64,000 bases of DNA from Odontocerum albicorne (Eukaryota > Arthropoda > Insecta > Trichoptera > Odontoceridae): NCBI GenBank assembly GCA_949825065.1, contig OX463856.1:14011238-14075237 (forward strand). Reading direction: 5' to 3'. Each line of letters opens with the position of its first letter. Within the stretch, counting starts at the first letter, position 1. Both the position numbers and the translations under genes were made by a program. This document shows, piece after piece, positions 1 through 12,310 of this stretch. Under the pieces are notes generated by a model. It saw nothing but the letters and a program-made list of their open reading frames with translations. It had not been told where the DNA came from and ran no database searches.

Positions 1-430
1 AATGTTTATTTTGGATCAGTGTATCACATACTCGTACACATCCGATGAAACATTGTATCGTATTATATTTTTACTCTTTTTTAGCAAACATCGTTGCTGG
101 GTCTCGCAATTGAGGATCCTCTCGCCATTCCAACGTCAATTCAATAGAAGAACAAAGCTATGCCGTGGATTCCAGACTCCCAGTCCAAATCTAAAATTGG
201 GAAAAAACCTAAAAAGGTATTTTTGAACTCAACATAATCAATATTATAAATATTCACCAAATCAGACATAGAGTTACCTAGGAGCTGAAACTTATTTTAG
301 TCAATATATCGGGACTTTCAACGATATTGTAAATAATCTTGATATTCAGCAAAAACAAATTAAACATTATTTAAAAATGTTCACGTAGGCTAAAATAACT
401 GGACGAGATTTGATGAAAAAATAAAGAGAA
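1..430. other. AT-rich stretch, no gene seen
   Basis: There is a 74-codon open frame at the very start (2-226), but it has no recognisable motif and its composition matches the surrounding AT-rich DNA. I see no RNA gene, array or clear transposon end here. Confidence 0.5.
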
Positions 431-439
431 TTTTCATAT

Positions 440-800
440 ATATCAAAAAGTATTTATTCAATCCTTAATATGAATACTGTCCTCTTCAAAGTAGTCACCA
501 TAGGATAAAATACAATTTTACCAACTTTTTCTTCAATTTTAACATTTTGTGGAACGCACTTTTTGGGATAGCCTTTAGTTAACCCAGCGATTTTACCTTT
601 GTCTCATATATGGTAGCAAAACGTCTTCAATGTCCTCTTTGTTTTTGTAAATAGAAAAAAGTCGCTGGGGGCATATCTGGTGTAATGCGGTGGCTGCGGC
701 ATCACGGTGGTGTTGATTTTGGCCCAAAATTCACGAATTAGTAGTGAAGTGTAAGCCGGTACATTACCGTATGAAAATCCAGGAGTTGTTTACCCACAAT
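440..800 (-). pseudogene. Mariner transposase C-terminal relic
   Basis: Read on the minus strand with frame changes, this stretch carries a string of mariner (SETMAR-like) transposase motifs in the right order: a segment like REFWAKINTTVMPQPP (about 682-740), then APSDFFLF, then GDYFEEDS at about 472-502, which matches the usual GDYFEGD near the C-terminus. These belong to the half of the DDE transposase that carries the last catalytic Asp. Several stops and frameshifts break it. The N-terminal helix-turn-helix part and clear terminal inverted repeats are not seen. It is an old, inactive copy. Confidence 0.7.
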
Positions 801-970
801 GCTGATCATTTCCTTCGGATTGCCTCGCGCAAACAGAAATAATTCATGGTCCAGTCATTTTTAAAATGAAAAAAACAGCAAACGTGCCAAAATGCATTGT
901 AAATACTTTCTGTCGAACACAAACTGCCCATCCAATATAAAAAATAAAAATATATCTACGATATCTCTAT

Positions 971-1381
971 ATGAGTGAGTTTGGTGTCTATCCATGTCTT
1001 TATCCTAATCAGTTTCTGCTGGGCATGCTCGGGTATAACTCCTTGATGAGCGTAAGAAGAGATCAGCGTCTCCTGGTATACGTTGTCAAACTCGTTCGAG
1101 GAGTTGTGAGCTGTCCAGCATTACAACAAAGATTAGCGTTAAATGTTCCTAATAATTACCCTAGACTGCACCGACAAGAACTGTTCTCAATAACATACGC
1201 AAGAACGGGTCTTCCAGCCGCTATGCCATTTGGAAGATTTCTTTTAACTCTTTTGAACGGGACTACTTTGGATATTGACATATTTCATAACACATTACCA
1301 AAAGCAAAAGTAAATTTACTTCTAAGATTGAGCGCGATAGAAAGCACTCATCAACGTACTCAAGTGACTTTGAATATATAG
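971..1381 (+). pseudogene. LINE reverse transcriptase C-terminal fragment
   Basis: A 136-codon open frame starting at an in-frame ATG. It resembles the C-terminal end of non-LTR retrotransposon polymerases of insects: a segment like LGYNSL followed by a basic stretch with LVRGVVSCPALQQRLALNVP, then a run ending in LLNG and IDIFHNTLP. The full protein would be several times longer, so only the last part survives and the ATG is not the natural start. A low-complexity TG/AT-rich stretch follows, as expected for a 3' untranslated region. It has stayed open without stops, which suggests it is younger than the other relics in this flank. Confidence 0.6.
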
Positions 1382-2280
1382 TATGTGTGTGTTTGTGTGT
1401 ATATATGTATGCAAATACATTATTTTTTATTTTATGTAATTTTTTATATACTGTATATTTTTTCTTTATTTTTTATGTTAACACTTCTAGCATTTTTCAA
1501 AGTAATCGAGCTAAGCCTGTGAGAAATTAAATAACTCAAAATTGAAATGTACATTATAGGCAGTGTCGCTAACGTGAATAAAAAAGATGGTCTCAATCGA
1601 AAACCCACGGCTCATGATATTTGAAAATTTTCTTTATTTTCAACCCTCGTATAACAAAAACAAAAATTGCCTACATAATAATATGCTCTACGTAGAAATG
1701 TTTATGAAGAAACTACGGCGAAGAACTGGAAATACATAATTGCCCTAGATCTCGACCTAGGGGCTTAAAGAGACGAAATATGATTTCATTTAAGGCTTTC
1801 ACTGACTTAAGCCATTGTAATACCATTTGACAGTGTAAGAAGATATTTGAAATAATTTCGAAGAGGGTTTACGTTAGCAAAAATTTATGGAAAGAGATAA
1901 TAAAATATTCATAAATTGTATTTATTCATTGCGAATATGGTAGAATGGGGGTTTTTGCCGTAAGATTTATCTTCGTAATAATATAATACAATTTACAGTA
2001 AATTCAAATTTTAATCTCTTTCTGAGATTTGACCATTACATTGTTTTAGAAATATACGTTAAAACGCTTTTTTTCCTTGTAGTGCCAAGACTTTTTTTCC
2101 CCAAACATTTGAGATCACTTCGTGTATGTTTTTTTATTGAACAGTTTCCTGCAAATACACCAAAGTTAAATTATTGATTTAAAGCAATTTCTGTCATTCA
2201 ACCAGCTTTTTATTAATTAATTATTATAGGTATCTATTACCGTGTATTTTAAGTAAATGAAAAAAATATTTGCATCAAGT
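1382..2280. other. Non-coding AT-rich stretch
   Basis: It begins with a short TG-rich microsatellite-like run (1382-1412), probably the 3' tail region of the preceding LINE fragment. The remainder shows no open frame, array or motif that I recognise. Confidence 0.4.
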
Positions 2281-2284
2281 ACAT

Positions 2285-2745
2285 ACATGTATATACCATC
2301 ACGTCATCTCCCTGCCAGTGCAGGCAGAAAGGACAAAGTGCCAAACTTTGTATCGTTACACACATATTTTATTTTATTTACATCCATACAACTTCTCACA
2401 CAATTCCTACAATTCCTCTGACCTTTAACATTTTCTTCATTCTCAATATCATTTACTTGAGCCAATCATTACTCTGTGTTGCTTGACCACGCCATCCAAT
2501 CACATTTGCACTGTATATTTGTCATGTTAGTTTTTTTTTTCATTCGTGCGTTCGACACGTCCAAACCATCTCAAAGTGTTCTTACTTAATAAACACGTCA
2601 ATTCAAATTCATCCTTTATCACTTCATTCATACATTATCCCTCCACATATTTTGTCAATTCACGTATTTCCACAGCATTTATTCGAGTCACTATTTTTTA
2701 CGTCCATGTTTCACTCCTGTACATTAAAATTGGAAAAATGAACTA
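2285..2745 (-). pseudogene. LINE 3'-end relic (family also at 13.4-13.7 kb)
   Basis: On the minus strand the reading YRSETWT appears at about 2705-2725, and NTLRWFGRVERTNE follows at about 2540-2582. Both are standard C-terminal motifs of non-LTR retrotransposon reverse transcriptases (Y.SETW, LRWFGHVERM). Stops and frameshifts interrupt the frame. The 3' end runs into a segment reading CTGCCAGTGCAGGCAG (about 2312-2327). A second, more decayed member of the same family lies at 13384-13720. The plus-strand 66-codon open frame here is a shadow. Confidence 0.6.
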
Positions 2746-2869
2746 AAACAATAGACCAATCTAAAGGAATGTAGAGATTAAGATGAACAATTATGTCATT
2801 TAAGGACGAAGAATATGTTATAAGTTTGTTCGTGTCGACTCAATATCATTGGTTGTAAATATATTGATA

Positions 2870-3370
2870 AAAACACCAAAGGTTTCTACTTGCAGAGATA
2901 TTAATTTGGCTTCTAATAGATAAATTGATATCAAGACAAAGTTATTCTCATTACAGCAAAATTAATAATAAAATCAAAAGTTTCTCCTTTTAGAGAGATC
3001 AATTTTTCTTCTTATAAGAACCCAACCCAAGACACCCAATTTTTCTTCTTGTAAGAAAATTAATATTTTGATCAAAATAGTCTCTTTATAGTGAAATTTA
3101 TAATAATACCAAGTTTTTCTCGTTGTAAAGAGATTAATATAAAGATCATTTTTTTCTACTTCTTGAAAAATTTTTAAGACCGAAATATACTCTTTGAAGA
3201 AAGATTTATAATGATACTTATTTTTTCTCGTTTCGTCTAGGATTTATATTTTAATAAAATAACTCTACTTACGAGGAAATCGATACTAAAAAAATTTCCC
3301 TTGTAGAGAAATTGATTCTAAGGCCAAAATTTTATTTGTAGAGAAATTTATATAAAAACCTTTTTTTTTT
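2870..3370. repeat. Degenerate short-period tandem array
   Basis: Loose repetition of a unit like TTCTCCTTGTAGAGAAATT followed by an AT-rich spacer, roughly 35-60 bp apart, seen about ten times with many substitutions and indels. No coding frame survives. The exact unit length cannot be fixed by eye. Confidence 0.45.
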
Positions 3371-4690
3371 TTCATTTATATGAATCGAAATTTTGATATT
3401 TTTCAACGAGTTCTGGTTTGATTTTTACTCAACATCTCTAAAGGTTTGTTACATATTTTTGGAAGAGATCTGTTTGGTTGCAAATGAAAAACTTTTAAGT
3501 AAATCTTATCAGAAAATTAAAAAAACTCAGCATTTTCTACAAATATTCCAATATTTTTATTTGAAAGTTTCGGGTTTTTTTCTTATTTCAATGACAAAAT
3601 ATTATTTTGGTATTTTTTGACTCACAAAAAGCAACGGATAATTCAGGAATAATAAAAAGTAAATGCGTCTTATCTAAACTTCTTTCAGGATTAAAGGTGT
3701 TAAGCAATTGAAAATACAATTTTTATCTTCCTTAACAAATTATTCTGGAATTTCCCTTTTTTATTTATCTCAGAATTTATGTACATTTTAGAATGAAATA
3801 AATTGGGATAAAATACATTTCACTGAAAGGAAACAAAACAATTACTTGTACTTAAACATCAGTCCTTATAGATTTTCTAATTCTTTCCTAAATCCTTTTT
3901 TAATTTACGTTTAAATTTGTAATCTTTTTAAATTTCTCCATTTCTTAACGTTAGCTAATTCATCTCCGTCCGTGGGTCTCTTTTGTAAGCAGTCCGTTTA
4001 ATTTCCAACTATTCCTCGAAAACCTTTTAAATCTTTTTTAAAAGTTTATCAGGATTTACAGTTGAATTTAATTAAAAACGTTCTTTCCGTATTCAAACTA
4101 TCATTATGTTAAATGTACAAAAAATGTCAAGACCATGCTTTTTTTACAGTCAGATTGATAAAATTCTCATCACAATTAAAACCCTGTAAAATATTTATGT
4201 TAAAATATCATCAACAAATACATTTTATTTAATTTAACATTTGATACAAGATTAACCCAACCCTATGACATAAATTAAAATTCACAATACAAGAAAACAT
4301 TCATATAGAAAAAAGGATAAAAAATTTAAACATAGGAATTATGATTACTCGTGCTCTCGTGTAAAGTAACTCAGTTTTGCCATAAAAAATATTAATGAGC
4401 TCAATATTTAATTTACTCACCGAGATATGGAAGATATAAATATCAGATAATTCGTTCAATAAGGTGCGAGTTGAGCGAGTGGTACCGCTCTTAATAGATC
4501 AGTTCGTGAATACGACACCAAAACTAAACGAAATTTTCGATGGCGTGAATACTCTCAGGCGCATTAAACCAAAATTGATCAATCAACAAAGGGTCCACTT
4601 ATGTTGTATGAGTGAAATTTAATATATTATTGAATCTCAATAAATTGTGAAACGAATTTTTAAAAAAGATTACAATATTTAAAAAAAGAA
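3370..4690. other. AT-rich stretch, nothing recognised
   Basis: Long A and T runs with only one 75-codon frame (3393-3620), which has no family motif. I see no transposon ends or RNA gene. Confidence 0.4.
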
Positions 4691-4799
4691 TTTGATTTAT
4701 TATTTTTTTAATCTTGAAAACTCTTTCCTGTCTTGTAACGTAAAATTAATATTAAATGTAATTTGCGCTATGCACGACGAAATTTAATGTTAATACATT

Positions 4800-4980
4800 A
4801 AAAAAAGTAATTACGGTGTGAGTGAGTCGACTGAAGCGAATGCATCGTTTCACAAAGAGAACCTGACAGACACTTTGGTAGATGGTGTGTAAAGTGAGTG
4901 GTTTGGGACAACAAAGGAAGTTCAACAAGGATGTTCCATGTTTTTTTCTATAGCACATATATAATAATCATAAATAATAT
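4800..4980 (+). pseudogene. LINE reverse transcriptase core fragment
   Basis: Plus-strand reading gives VDGV, a stop, SEWFGTTKEVQQGCSM and then FFSI. This is the block just before the catalytic YADD of non-LTR reverse transcriptases (normally ..GVRQGC.LSP.LFN). It contains a stop in place of a conserved residue and continues into AT-rich sequence without the catalytic motif. The 68-codon frame on the minus strand is a shadow. Confidence 0.5.
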
Positions 4981-4984
4981 ACTT

Positions 4985-5680
4985 AATGTTATATTTACGA
5001 TACAATGTTTTTTTTCTCTGTTATCAAGTTAAGGTCTGATATTTGAAAAAAATAATTAAAAACATAAATATACCTAAAATAATAATTTGTACGATGTTAA
5101 AATATTTTTTTCCAAATTCCTACAGTGGTCTGAAATTATTTTTTTCCAGTCAAAAAATAAACACCACACTTACGTAAACATATTAAGTTATTCGGAGGTA
5201 ACTTCAATAAAAATCTCAAATAAGTGATGTGTCTCGTCTATATCTATATTAATGCAACTATTTGTAAACAGGTTCACCAAGAGTACAAATAATTGTCAAG
5301 AGTTTCGACTTTATCTTTGTGGAACTCTATGTAAAAATATTTAAAAATTAATTAATATTTATTCCACTAGCGCACGTACTATATATATTAATAAATCCCC
5401 TTTACGTATCTATGTGAAATCGTTGTCTTTGTTGAGCCTGGTTGTCGAAGATTCCATCAGAAAACAAAGCTGTGCCGTTGAGTTTTTTTTAGTATATGAG
5501 CAGTTGCACACCAGCAAAATCACCAGCCACACCGGTGTACTAGATCCAATTGTATACCTGAAGTGAAACGATCGAAACACACTGACATGTTTTTTTTTTC
5601 CTTTTTTAAAGAGTGGACATGACGAAAGTTATAGCTTTCCTTATACTCCCGAATACTAAGCGCAAAAATGCCTGTGTCAT
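4985..5680. other. AT-rich stretch, nothing recognised
   Basis: No coding frame with a recognisable motif, no array and no clear transposon end. Confidence 0.4.
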
Positions 5681-5686
5681 TGGAGG

Positions 5687-5770
5687 GGAGTAGCACAGCC
5701 CGGAAGTCGAACCGGCAACTGTTCCGCACGGAAATCCAGTGCGTAACCGCGTGGCCATGCACCGCCATTT
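5687..5770 (-). repeat. tRNA-derived SINE or pseudo-tRNA
   Basis: The minus strand reads like a tRNA gene: an A-box-like TGGCCACGCGGTTACGC is followed about 35 bases later by a B-box-like GGTTCGACTTCC. This is the internal RNA polymerase III promoter layout. The clover-leaf is imperfect and there is no clean acceptor stem, so a SINE head or pseudo-tRNA is more likely than a working tRNA. Confidence 0.45.
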
Positions 5771-5774
5771 AAAA

Positions 5775-7260
5775 TATTTATCATAAAGTCCACCCCTCCC
5801 ATCTTCGTAGTATCTTATAAAGTAGGTAACAATTTTATTTTATGGTTATATATCTATCTATTATTTTTATTTGAATATATAAATTAATATGACACTTAAA
5901 AATATAAGTATTATAAATTAATATGTAACTTATATGTGTATGTGTATAACATTAATTATGTAATATATTTTTTTTTTTTACTTTCCTTTCAATCTTGATT
6001 CCCCTACCCAAACCAAATCTCCAAAAATAACCTACACCCGCTTCATTTATCCAATAAAGGTGTAAGGTGTCCTTAAACTGGACCGATATTCCGGGTAGTA
6101 TTATCAACAATGTTTAGACCGCTTGGCCTACAACTGAGTCTCAACCGAAACGTGAGCGCATAGGTCCGTCCCGTTCCGCAACCGTGACATAAGCGGATAC
6201 TCAGTACCACCACATGAGAACAAACGGTCGGCTTTCACAAAGGTTGACTTCATTGTTCATTTTCATTGAGTTGTCGCTTAGATTTGATTATGAGGTACCA
6301 TGCCGATTTAAGGTGGAGTCCGTCGTCTCTGTTTATATTGTTTGGATGTTTATATATTAATTTTGTCTCTGATGATTAAATGGCAACACTTCCAATGCGA
6401 TGAGTCCAGCATTTTGTGATTAGTCTATGATTGGCCCAAAGAACAGAAACACACTGTTTACAACACAGCTACAAATTTAGCAGAATAATAAAGATATTTA
6501 AAATGGTTTATAGATTTTATTCATATAATTATGGATTTCTACAAAGTGTCGCTCGAACTATAAATAAACATACGTTACTTTTATCGTTTATTTGTATGAG
6601 ATATAAAAAAAAATATTAGGAAAAAAAACATTAATTGGTCCACGTGTATTGTCAAAAGTCGACTTTTCTCCATATTTCTTTTATTTACAAATATCCAGAA
6701 TACTACTAATATCAATAAGTTTAGTTTTTGTAAGATAATTTCTAAGTAAATTCTTTAAGTATTTAAAGGCGAATCAAAATTATCCCAATCCTTCAACTGT
6801 ATTTTTAATTACCATCGGCACGTTTTAATATGTTTGTCAATTAAAAAAAAATAATACGTCGTTTGTTATTAATAAAGCAATAAAACTTTTTTCTGTCAAT
6901 AATTAATCACAAATAATTACAAGAAAAATTAATTTGAGTCCTAATACTTTGCCAACCTTTAATTAATCGGTGAAATGCAATTTATTTATATATTCATATT
7001 TAACGACCACGATCTTTGTAAGAGAAGTAACATTTTCATGTAGTTATAAAAAATAGAAAAAACACCACAATTTAATTAAAACTAATGAAATAAAATTCAT
7101 AAAAATATACACAAATACTATACACCTCAAAACACACAATAACGACAGAATTAAAAACCAAATAAAAAAACAAAACTTTTCGTTCTTCAAAAAAGATTAA
7201 CCGTCATGTATAAAAAAGGAGAAATAATTTATCCAAGTACATGTGCAATAAACAATAATA
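5775..7260. other. Non-coding stretch
   Basis: A GC-richer island lies at about 6050-6240. I could not assign it to a family. The rest is AT-rich with no meaningful frame; the 62-codon frame at 6431-6619 has no motif. Confidence 0.35.
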
Positions 7261-8140
7261 ATTGTGAGTCGTCGTTGTCATTTCTGGATTCATAATTCTA
7301 AGATCCTCTCATCATACCAACAGAATAATGAAAGTCTCAAAGACTTCTTGTGGAAGAACAACCCAACTATCTCAGCATATAAACTGTTGCAGATATCACA
7401 CTTAAATATTCACTGAGCCACCTCGCCACCTCATGATTTCAACTCTCAGGTGGTTTCTATCTCATCAGACAACTAAAGCACCATCAGCGAGAGAACAAAC
7501 ACTTACCTATTTCTCACGGGGCTGCCTCTTGCCTGCCTTCAGTGGTTACATGTTATGGTTGTCTCTCCCCAGTTCTAGAGTAAGAGAAATCATAGAAGCT
7601 GTATGAAAAGGATATGGAGAAGCACAACAAGTATGTTAAGATAGAAAAGTTCAGTGCTCTGTCCTTTTTGCTCACCCTAGCAGGAATCGGCGTGATGATA
7701 AGTATGAACCCCTAAGCTAAACGACCAAGGAAACAATAAAGACCAAATCAACAAGATATGCAGATTCAAAAATACCTTAATTCATAAAATTTACAAAAAA
7801 TTGGGAAAAACTCATAGTGAAACAACAAAAATAATTAAATTATTTTTATTTAAATTTCATAACATTTATTTTTAATCCACGAAAGTACGATAACTTCATA
7901 CCAGGAGGCATTGAACTGGTTAAACGTTAGACGCCAAATTCACGTACTGTCCATATTGTATAAGTTCATTAACTGTCCCGCCACCCCCGCCACCGTGTAT
8001 TTGTGTCCACTTTGACGTATGGAAGAGAAGTAACGACATTTTGCATGAGTGATAGGAGCATTTAGGATGAGTGTTCATGAGATAAAATCATGAGCAATAA
8101 AATCCTTGTTTAAACACAGACTGCGATAGTGTGTTTTTTA
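7261..8140. other. Unassigned stretch of mixed composition
   Basis: About 7270-7700 is less AT-rich than its surroundings and may be an old repeat or untranslated piece, but no frame or motif supports a gene. The CCGCCACCCCCGCCACC run at about 7979-7995 is a small GC-rich tract. Confidence 0.3.
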
Positions 8141-8149
8141 ACTGAACAG

Positions 8150-8730
8150 AAGAATTCGCATACTGTCTATTGTTTAATATCCTTAACTGTCCCACCGCAC
8201 CCTCTTATCTCGCCGAAAATGTTCAGCGTCATTCCGATCATGAACTAGAGTTACGCTCAAACAGAGATTGTTCATTGGCCTTCCCAGTTCACCGGTCTTC
8301 TTTTTTTACGTCGTCCTTTACTGTCCATGCAATGAGACTCTGGAACCAGTTACTAACCAATGTTAGACTCGCTCCGTCCTTGGCATACTTTAAGAAACGA
8401 CTGAAAAAACTCTTCATCTAGTCAGATATACAACGTGTTTCATTCCTGATTTTTATCTTTTCCTCTCCATCATCTCTTCCTTTTCCTTTGATTGATGATA
8501 TCTCACTTTATATAAAAAAGGAATGTTCGGGTGATTGTCCGTCTTTGTAGTCATATGTTTACGTACGTGTTCATGGATTTCATGAGAATTGATAGTAATT
8601 TGAATGTTTTTTGCGGCCATGTAACTTGCATTATTTACTTTTGCCTGGTTGGTTAGAAGAGATTGCCGCCTGGCAATACGCCTGCCAGATTGTATTAGCA
8701 ATAAAATTATTAAATAAATAACTCAACGTT
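8150..8730 (+). pseudogene. CR1/jockey-like LINE 3' end
   Basis: The open frame 8170-8421 encodes a polymerase C-terminus: segments reading DHELELRSNRDCSLAFP, FTVHAMRLWNQL and LAPSLAYFKKRLKK are typical of the last 80 residues of CR1/jockey-type reverse transcriptases of insects. The element continues as a 3' untranslated region ending at about 8640-8730 with an AAGAGATTGCCGCCTGGCAA-type segment and an AATAAAATTATTAAATAAATAA tail region. Everything upstream of the C-terminus is missing (5' truncation). A decayed copy of the same block lies at 48955-49080. Confidence 0.65.
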
Positions 8731-9548
8731 GTTTATATTCAACACCCTATAAATCAAACTTTGTTAATTTACTTCCAATAGTGAACTTCATGATTCAAAA
8801 CTTAATTTATCAAAGTTCCCTCCCCTAACCTCTCACTCTCTTGGTTAACATTGATTGAATGCACTCTACACGTACATCATCTTCATTGTCTCATCAATAT
8901 CTCATCAAAATTCCACACAAGCCATAACTTCATTATCCAGGATTAAAGGGCATAACATAACATACACTTCGCGTCAAACCGTTTTAGACACCTGAGGTGT
9001 ACGAAACTAATCACTAGAAATGCGATTTGAATGTTTAACGCTAATCCACCTTACTTATAATATTAATTATCTAAGCTTTAGTAAGAACACATGTTTTGAA
9101 GGATTAAATAGCAAAATTTAGATTAAATCGTCTGAGACACGATGTGGGAGAATCGTTAAATACTAGGTAAAGTTTTTGACTTTTTTCTTTAATGATCAAA
9201 TTATAACGAGTTTTTTTAGCTATAATATTTTTTCCTAAGTGAGGCAATAAATCACATACATACAAATCGAACAGTATCAGACTTTGTTAAAATGATAGTA
9301 AACAATTATATTTTAAAATAAATTACAAAGTACGATTACAGTGAGTGGCTTATACGTAAATGTGAAGAAAAATATCTGAGAATGGATATCGGAAAGTGAA
9401 ACGAAATATTGAACCGTGAGTCGCAATAGAAAACTGTCGTAACGTCCTATCTTAACATGCAAATGGCGTGGGGATATATAAGTATGGTTAATTTCACAAT
9501 TCACTGGTGATTTTTTCAATTGATGATTCGAGGAAAATTAAAAAGACC
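8731..9548. other. AT-rich stretch, nothing recognised
   Basis: One 68-codon minus-strand frame (9313-9519) without any motif. No arrays seen. Confidence 0.4.
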
Positions 9549-9549
9549 A

Positions 9550-9935
9550 AATACAGGGTGAGTCATCAATCTTCCTACAAAATATTTTTGAAATTATCTT
9601 TTCACCAAATTTCCCACTCAAATCACCCATTACGGGTCTTGTAATATTGTCAGTGGGCCCATCTTGTTGTATCTATTAATTTTAATATAATCCTTTTTCG
9701 GCGAAATTTTGATAAGAAAAATTGCTCTATCATCTCTAATAACTCTCACCATGTACTGTTATGGTTGCATCAAATCGTTCAAAACAATATTTACTTAGCT
9801 GATACCGTACACCATAGAGTGACTGCTCTGGATTTAATTTTGGTTGCTGCATTTTTTGTAAATTTTCTGTAACTCAAATATGGCAGTTTGACTGCTTATG
9901 AAAATTGAAATGGGCCTCATCTGATATAAACAATC
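9550..9935 (-). pseudogene. Mariner-type (DUF4817-like) transposase relic
   Basis: Minus-strand reading shows SDEAHFNFHKQSNCHI at about 9880-9928. It corresponds to the catalytic block SDEAHF..(N/S)G.VNKQN of a mariner-type DDE transposase common in insects. A heavily broken stretch follows, including TITVHGESY and a decayed version of the QQDGA block near 9650-9675. A sequence reading CAGGGTGAGTCATCAATC (9554-9571) may be the transposon end. Many stops; inactive. It is the same broad family as the relic at 62.2-63.15 kb. Confidence 0.55.
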
Positions 9936-10930
9936 AATTAATCAAATTTAGATCTTACTCTGGAAATGGAATTTATTTGTTTAAAGTCTGCGTTAATTAG
10001 TATTTAAAGTTAATTGGTATTAAAAGTTATTTAAAATATTTTTTGTCGCAAAATTCCTACTCCACCCTATACTTAAAAATAACTTTTATTATAACTGTGG
10101 AATCCCATGGGTGCTCTCTCAGTGCAAAAACATACCACACACATCATTGCAGCCTTTTAAGAACGAGTATTGCCTTACTGTATTGTGTATCATATTGGCG
10201 ATTTTTCTTACATGTAGCAATCTCATTCTATCCTACCAAAAACATGTTTTAGAGGGCTTTATTGAAAACAGATCTTGTTTAACAAAAATATGTACAAGTA
10301 AGAGTTTAACCCGCAACCCCTGGGCTGAAAGACAGATATTTGACCAACTAGAATGCGGATGATCGTTGGTTTTAATAGTTTGAATACTAATAGCCTGTTC
10401 GTTCTGCAGTATTGATCCAGGCATTAATCCTTGCAGATTTTCTAGAAATATTTTTGGTTTTCGTGATACACATACAAGCACGTATATTTCCAAATGTCTT
10501 ATGAATTCTTCGCTCACCACCCATATTATTGAACATTTCGTAATTTCCTGCAATAATCGAAGCTCGCCTGTACAGCTATTAACCCATTTTTACCTTTAAC
10601 ATTCTTTTTCGAATAACATTTCTTTCGCACAAGTAGATGTCCATGCTTCGCATTAATCAAGTAATGGACTGGTTCACCTCTTTGTTCCCGCACGCTACGG
10701 AAATGAACGGAAAAAGTTCGAATAGAATGTACATGTGAATGTACAATGGGATTAATTTATAGGTAGTTTTTTTTTAAGGAAAGGGGTTAGGCTATGTAAA
10801 CAGAGGCAGTCAACTAGTCACAGGTAAAGATTCGAATATAATTATTTGGTTGTTATCAAACATGTTAAGTAGATAGAGCTGATGTCTTGCAGGTCGGTTA
10901 AGTGGCTTTGAAGTGAAGACTTTATATACA
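9936..10930. other. Non-coding stretch with one SINE-like piece
   Basis: Frames of 69-106 codons on both strands overlap each other and lack motifs. The only structured item seen is the tRNA-like segment at 10306-10365. Confidence 0.35.
10306..10365 (-). repeat. tRNA-like SINE fragment
   Basis: On the minus strand an A-box-like TTCTAGTTGGTCAAATATC precedes a B-box-like GGTTGCGGGTTAAAC by the usual distance. Similar to the pieces at 17.63 and 59.17 kb. Confidence 0.4.
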
Positions 10931-10944
10931 CTACACGACTACAC

Positions 10945-11042
10945 CATACCTAAAGCCGAATGTGGTACTATCAGATAAAACCGAATGTGTCACTAAATCC
11001 GAATGTGGTACTATCAGATAAAGTCGAATGTATTACTATCAG
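10945..11042. repeat. Short tandem repeat (CCGAATGTGGTACTATCAGATAAA type)
   Basis: Three to four imperfect copies of a unit reading roughly CCGAATGTGGTACTATCAGATAAA, about 25-37 bases apart. Confidence 0.6.
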
Positions 11043-11253
11043 ATAGGAAATATATTTTATGAACATATGCAGGATGCCGAACTTCCCTATCTCGACTCAC
11101 ACCCATAAACCTTCTCGTACAACTCCCACAACTTTCTGTGTTTCTTTCTTTCAAAATATCATTCCGTCGATCCAACCATACTTTTATTGGTCTTTGTTTA
11201 CCACACCTTCCACTCATACTTGAACTGTTTATCTGTTTTACCACACCTTCCAC
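11040..11253 (-). pseudogene. LINE 3'-terminal coding fragment
   Basis: A minus-strand frame carries SGRCGKQRPIKVWLDRRND followed by RNTESCGSC and SRDREVRHP. This is the arrangement found at the extreme C-terminus of many insect LINE polymerases (GR.RGRP...W.D... then DR..WR). It runs directly into the 40-bp minisatellite on its upstream side, and the minisatellite unit contains part of this coding sequence. Confidence 0.5.
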
Positions 11254-11800
11254 TCATATTTGCACTGTATATCTGTTTTACCACACCTTCCACTCATACT
11301 TGCACTGTATATCTGTTTCATCACACCTTGTACTCATACTTGCACTGTATATCTGTTTACCACACCTTCCACTCATACTTGCGCTGGTTATCTGTTTTAC
11401 CACACCTTCCACTCATACTTGCACTGTATATCTGTTTTACTACACCGTCGACTCATACTTGCACTGTATATCTGTTTTACCACACCTTCCACTCATACTT
11501 GCACTGTTTATCTGTTTTACCACACCTTTCACTCATACTTGCGCTGTATATATGTTTACCACACCTTACACTCATACTTGCGCTGTATATCTGTTTTACC
11601 ACACCTTCCACTCATACTTGCACTGGATATCTGTTTTACCTCACCTTCCACTCATACTTGCACTGTATATCTGTTTTATCACACCGTCGACTCATACTTG
11701 CACTGTATATCTGTTTTACCACATCTTTCACTCATTCTTGCACTGTATATCTGTTTTACCACACCTTCCACTCATACTTGCACCGTATATATATATTGTT
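11205..11800. repeat. 40-bp minisatellite, about 15 copies
   Basis: Tandem copies of a 39-40 bp unit containing CCACACCTTCCACTCATACT followed by TGCACTGTATATCTG. Spacing is exactly 40 for several neighbours (11241, 11281, 11321), with occasional 39-base units. Because 40 is one more than a multiple of 3 and the unit lacks stops, all three plus frames stay open across the array, giving 206-253 codon frames that are by-products of the repeat. The unit includes coding sequence of the LINE fragment at its left edge, so the array probably arose by amplification of a piece of that element. Confidence 0.9.
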
Positions 11801-11899
11801 CGTATGACAGTAATTCCACAGTGTTTATGTGTACAAGGAAAAGTGTTATATATTATTCACTACATTATTCGCTACTATAGTTGCCAGACGAGATATTAA

Positions 11900-11935
11900 C
11901 TATAGTGTGTTCGAATCCCGAGCTAGAATGTCTTT
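11900..11935 (+). repeat. SINE-like B-box fragment
   Basis: A good B-box, GTTCGAATCCC at 11909-11919, with no clear A-box upstream because the minisatellite ends nearby. Possibly the head of a truncated SINE. Confidence 0.3.
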
Positions 11936-12310
11936 AAGGAGAGTTTTCTCTGTAAATGGATCTTGATAAAATTGTCCTTTTGATTGGATTTGGATATACT
12001 TCAACAGGCACCGCATTATCGTCAGGTAATTTGATTTAACTTATTTACATGTCACTTACTCTATAATTTTTACTTAATGTTATTTATGGTTGAACATGAA
12101 GTAAAAATTAAATTAAATTGGGTGTGTGGAAATGCATATCATAATAAATTTTAAAAAATGTGTGCTAGATGACAAGTGTTCAATTTTTATATTCCATAGT
12201 AAAACTTATTTATTTCATGAACTTTGTTTTAGAAGTCAAATAAAATAATATTGCGCCAAAATAAGGCCAAAAATCGCTCTCACTTCTTATTTGAGGGCCT
12301 CAAAATATCA

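Noticed and set aside
5687..5770. Functional tRNA gene
   Set aside because: Boxes A and B are present but no clean acceptor stem or terminator could be seen; a SINE head or pseudo-tRNA fits better.
11138..11899. Three overlapping plus-strand frames of 206-253 codons
   Set aside because: They are produced by the stop-free 40-bp minisatellite, whose unit length shifts through all three frames. The repeated peptides have no family match.
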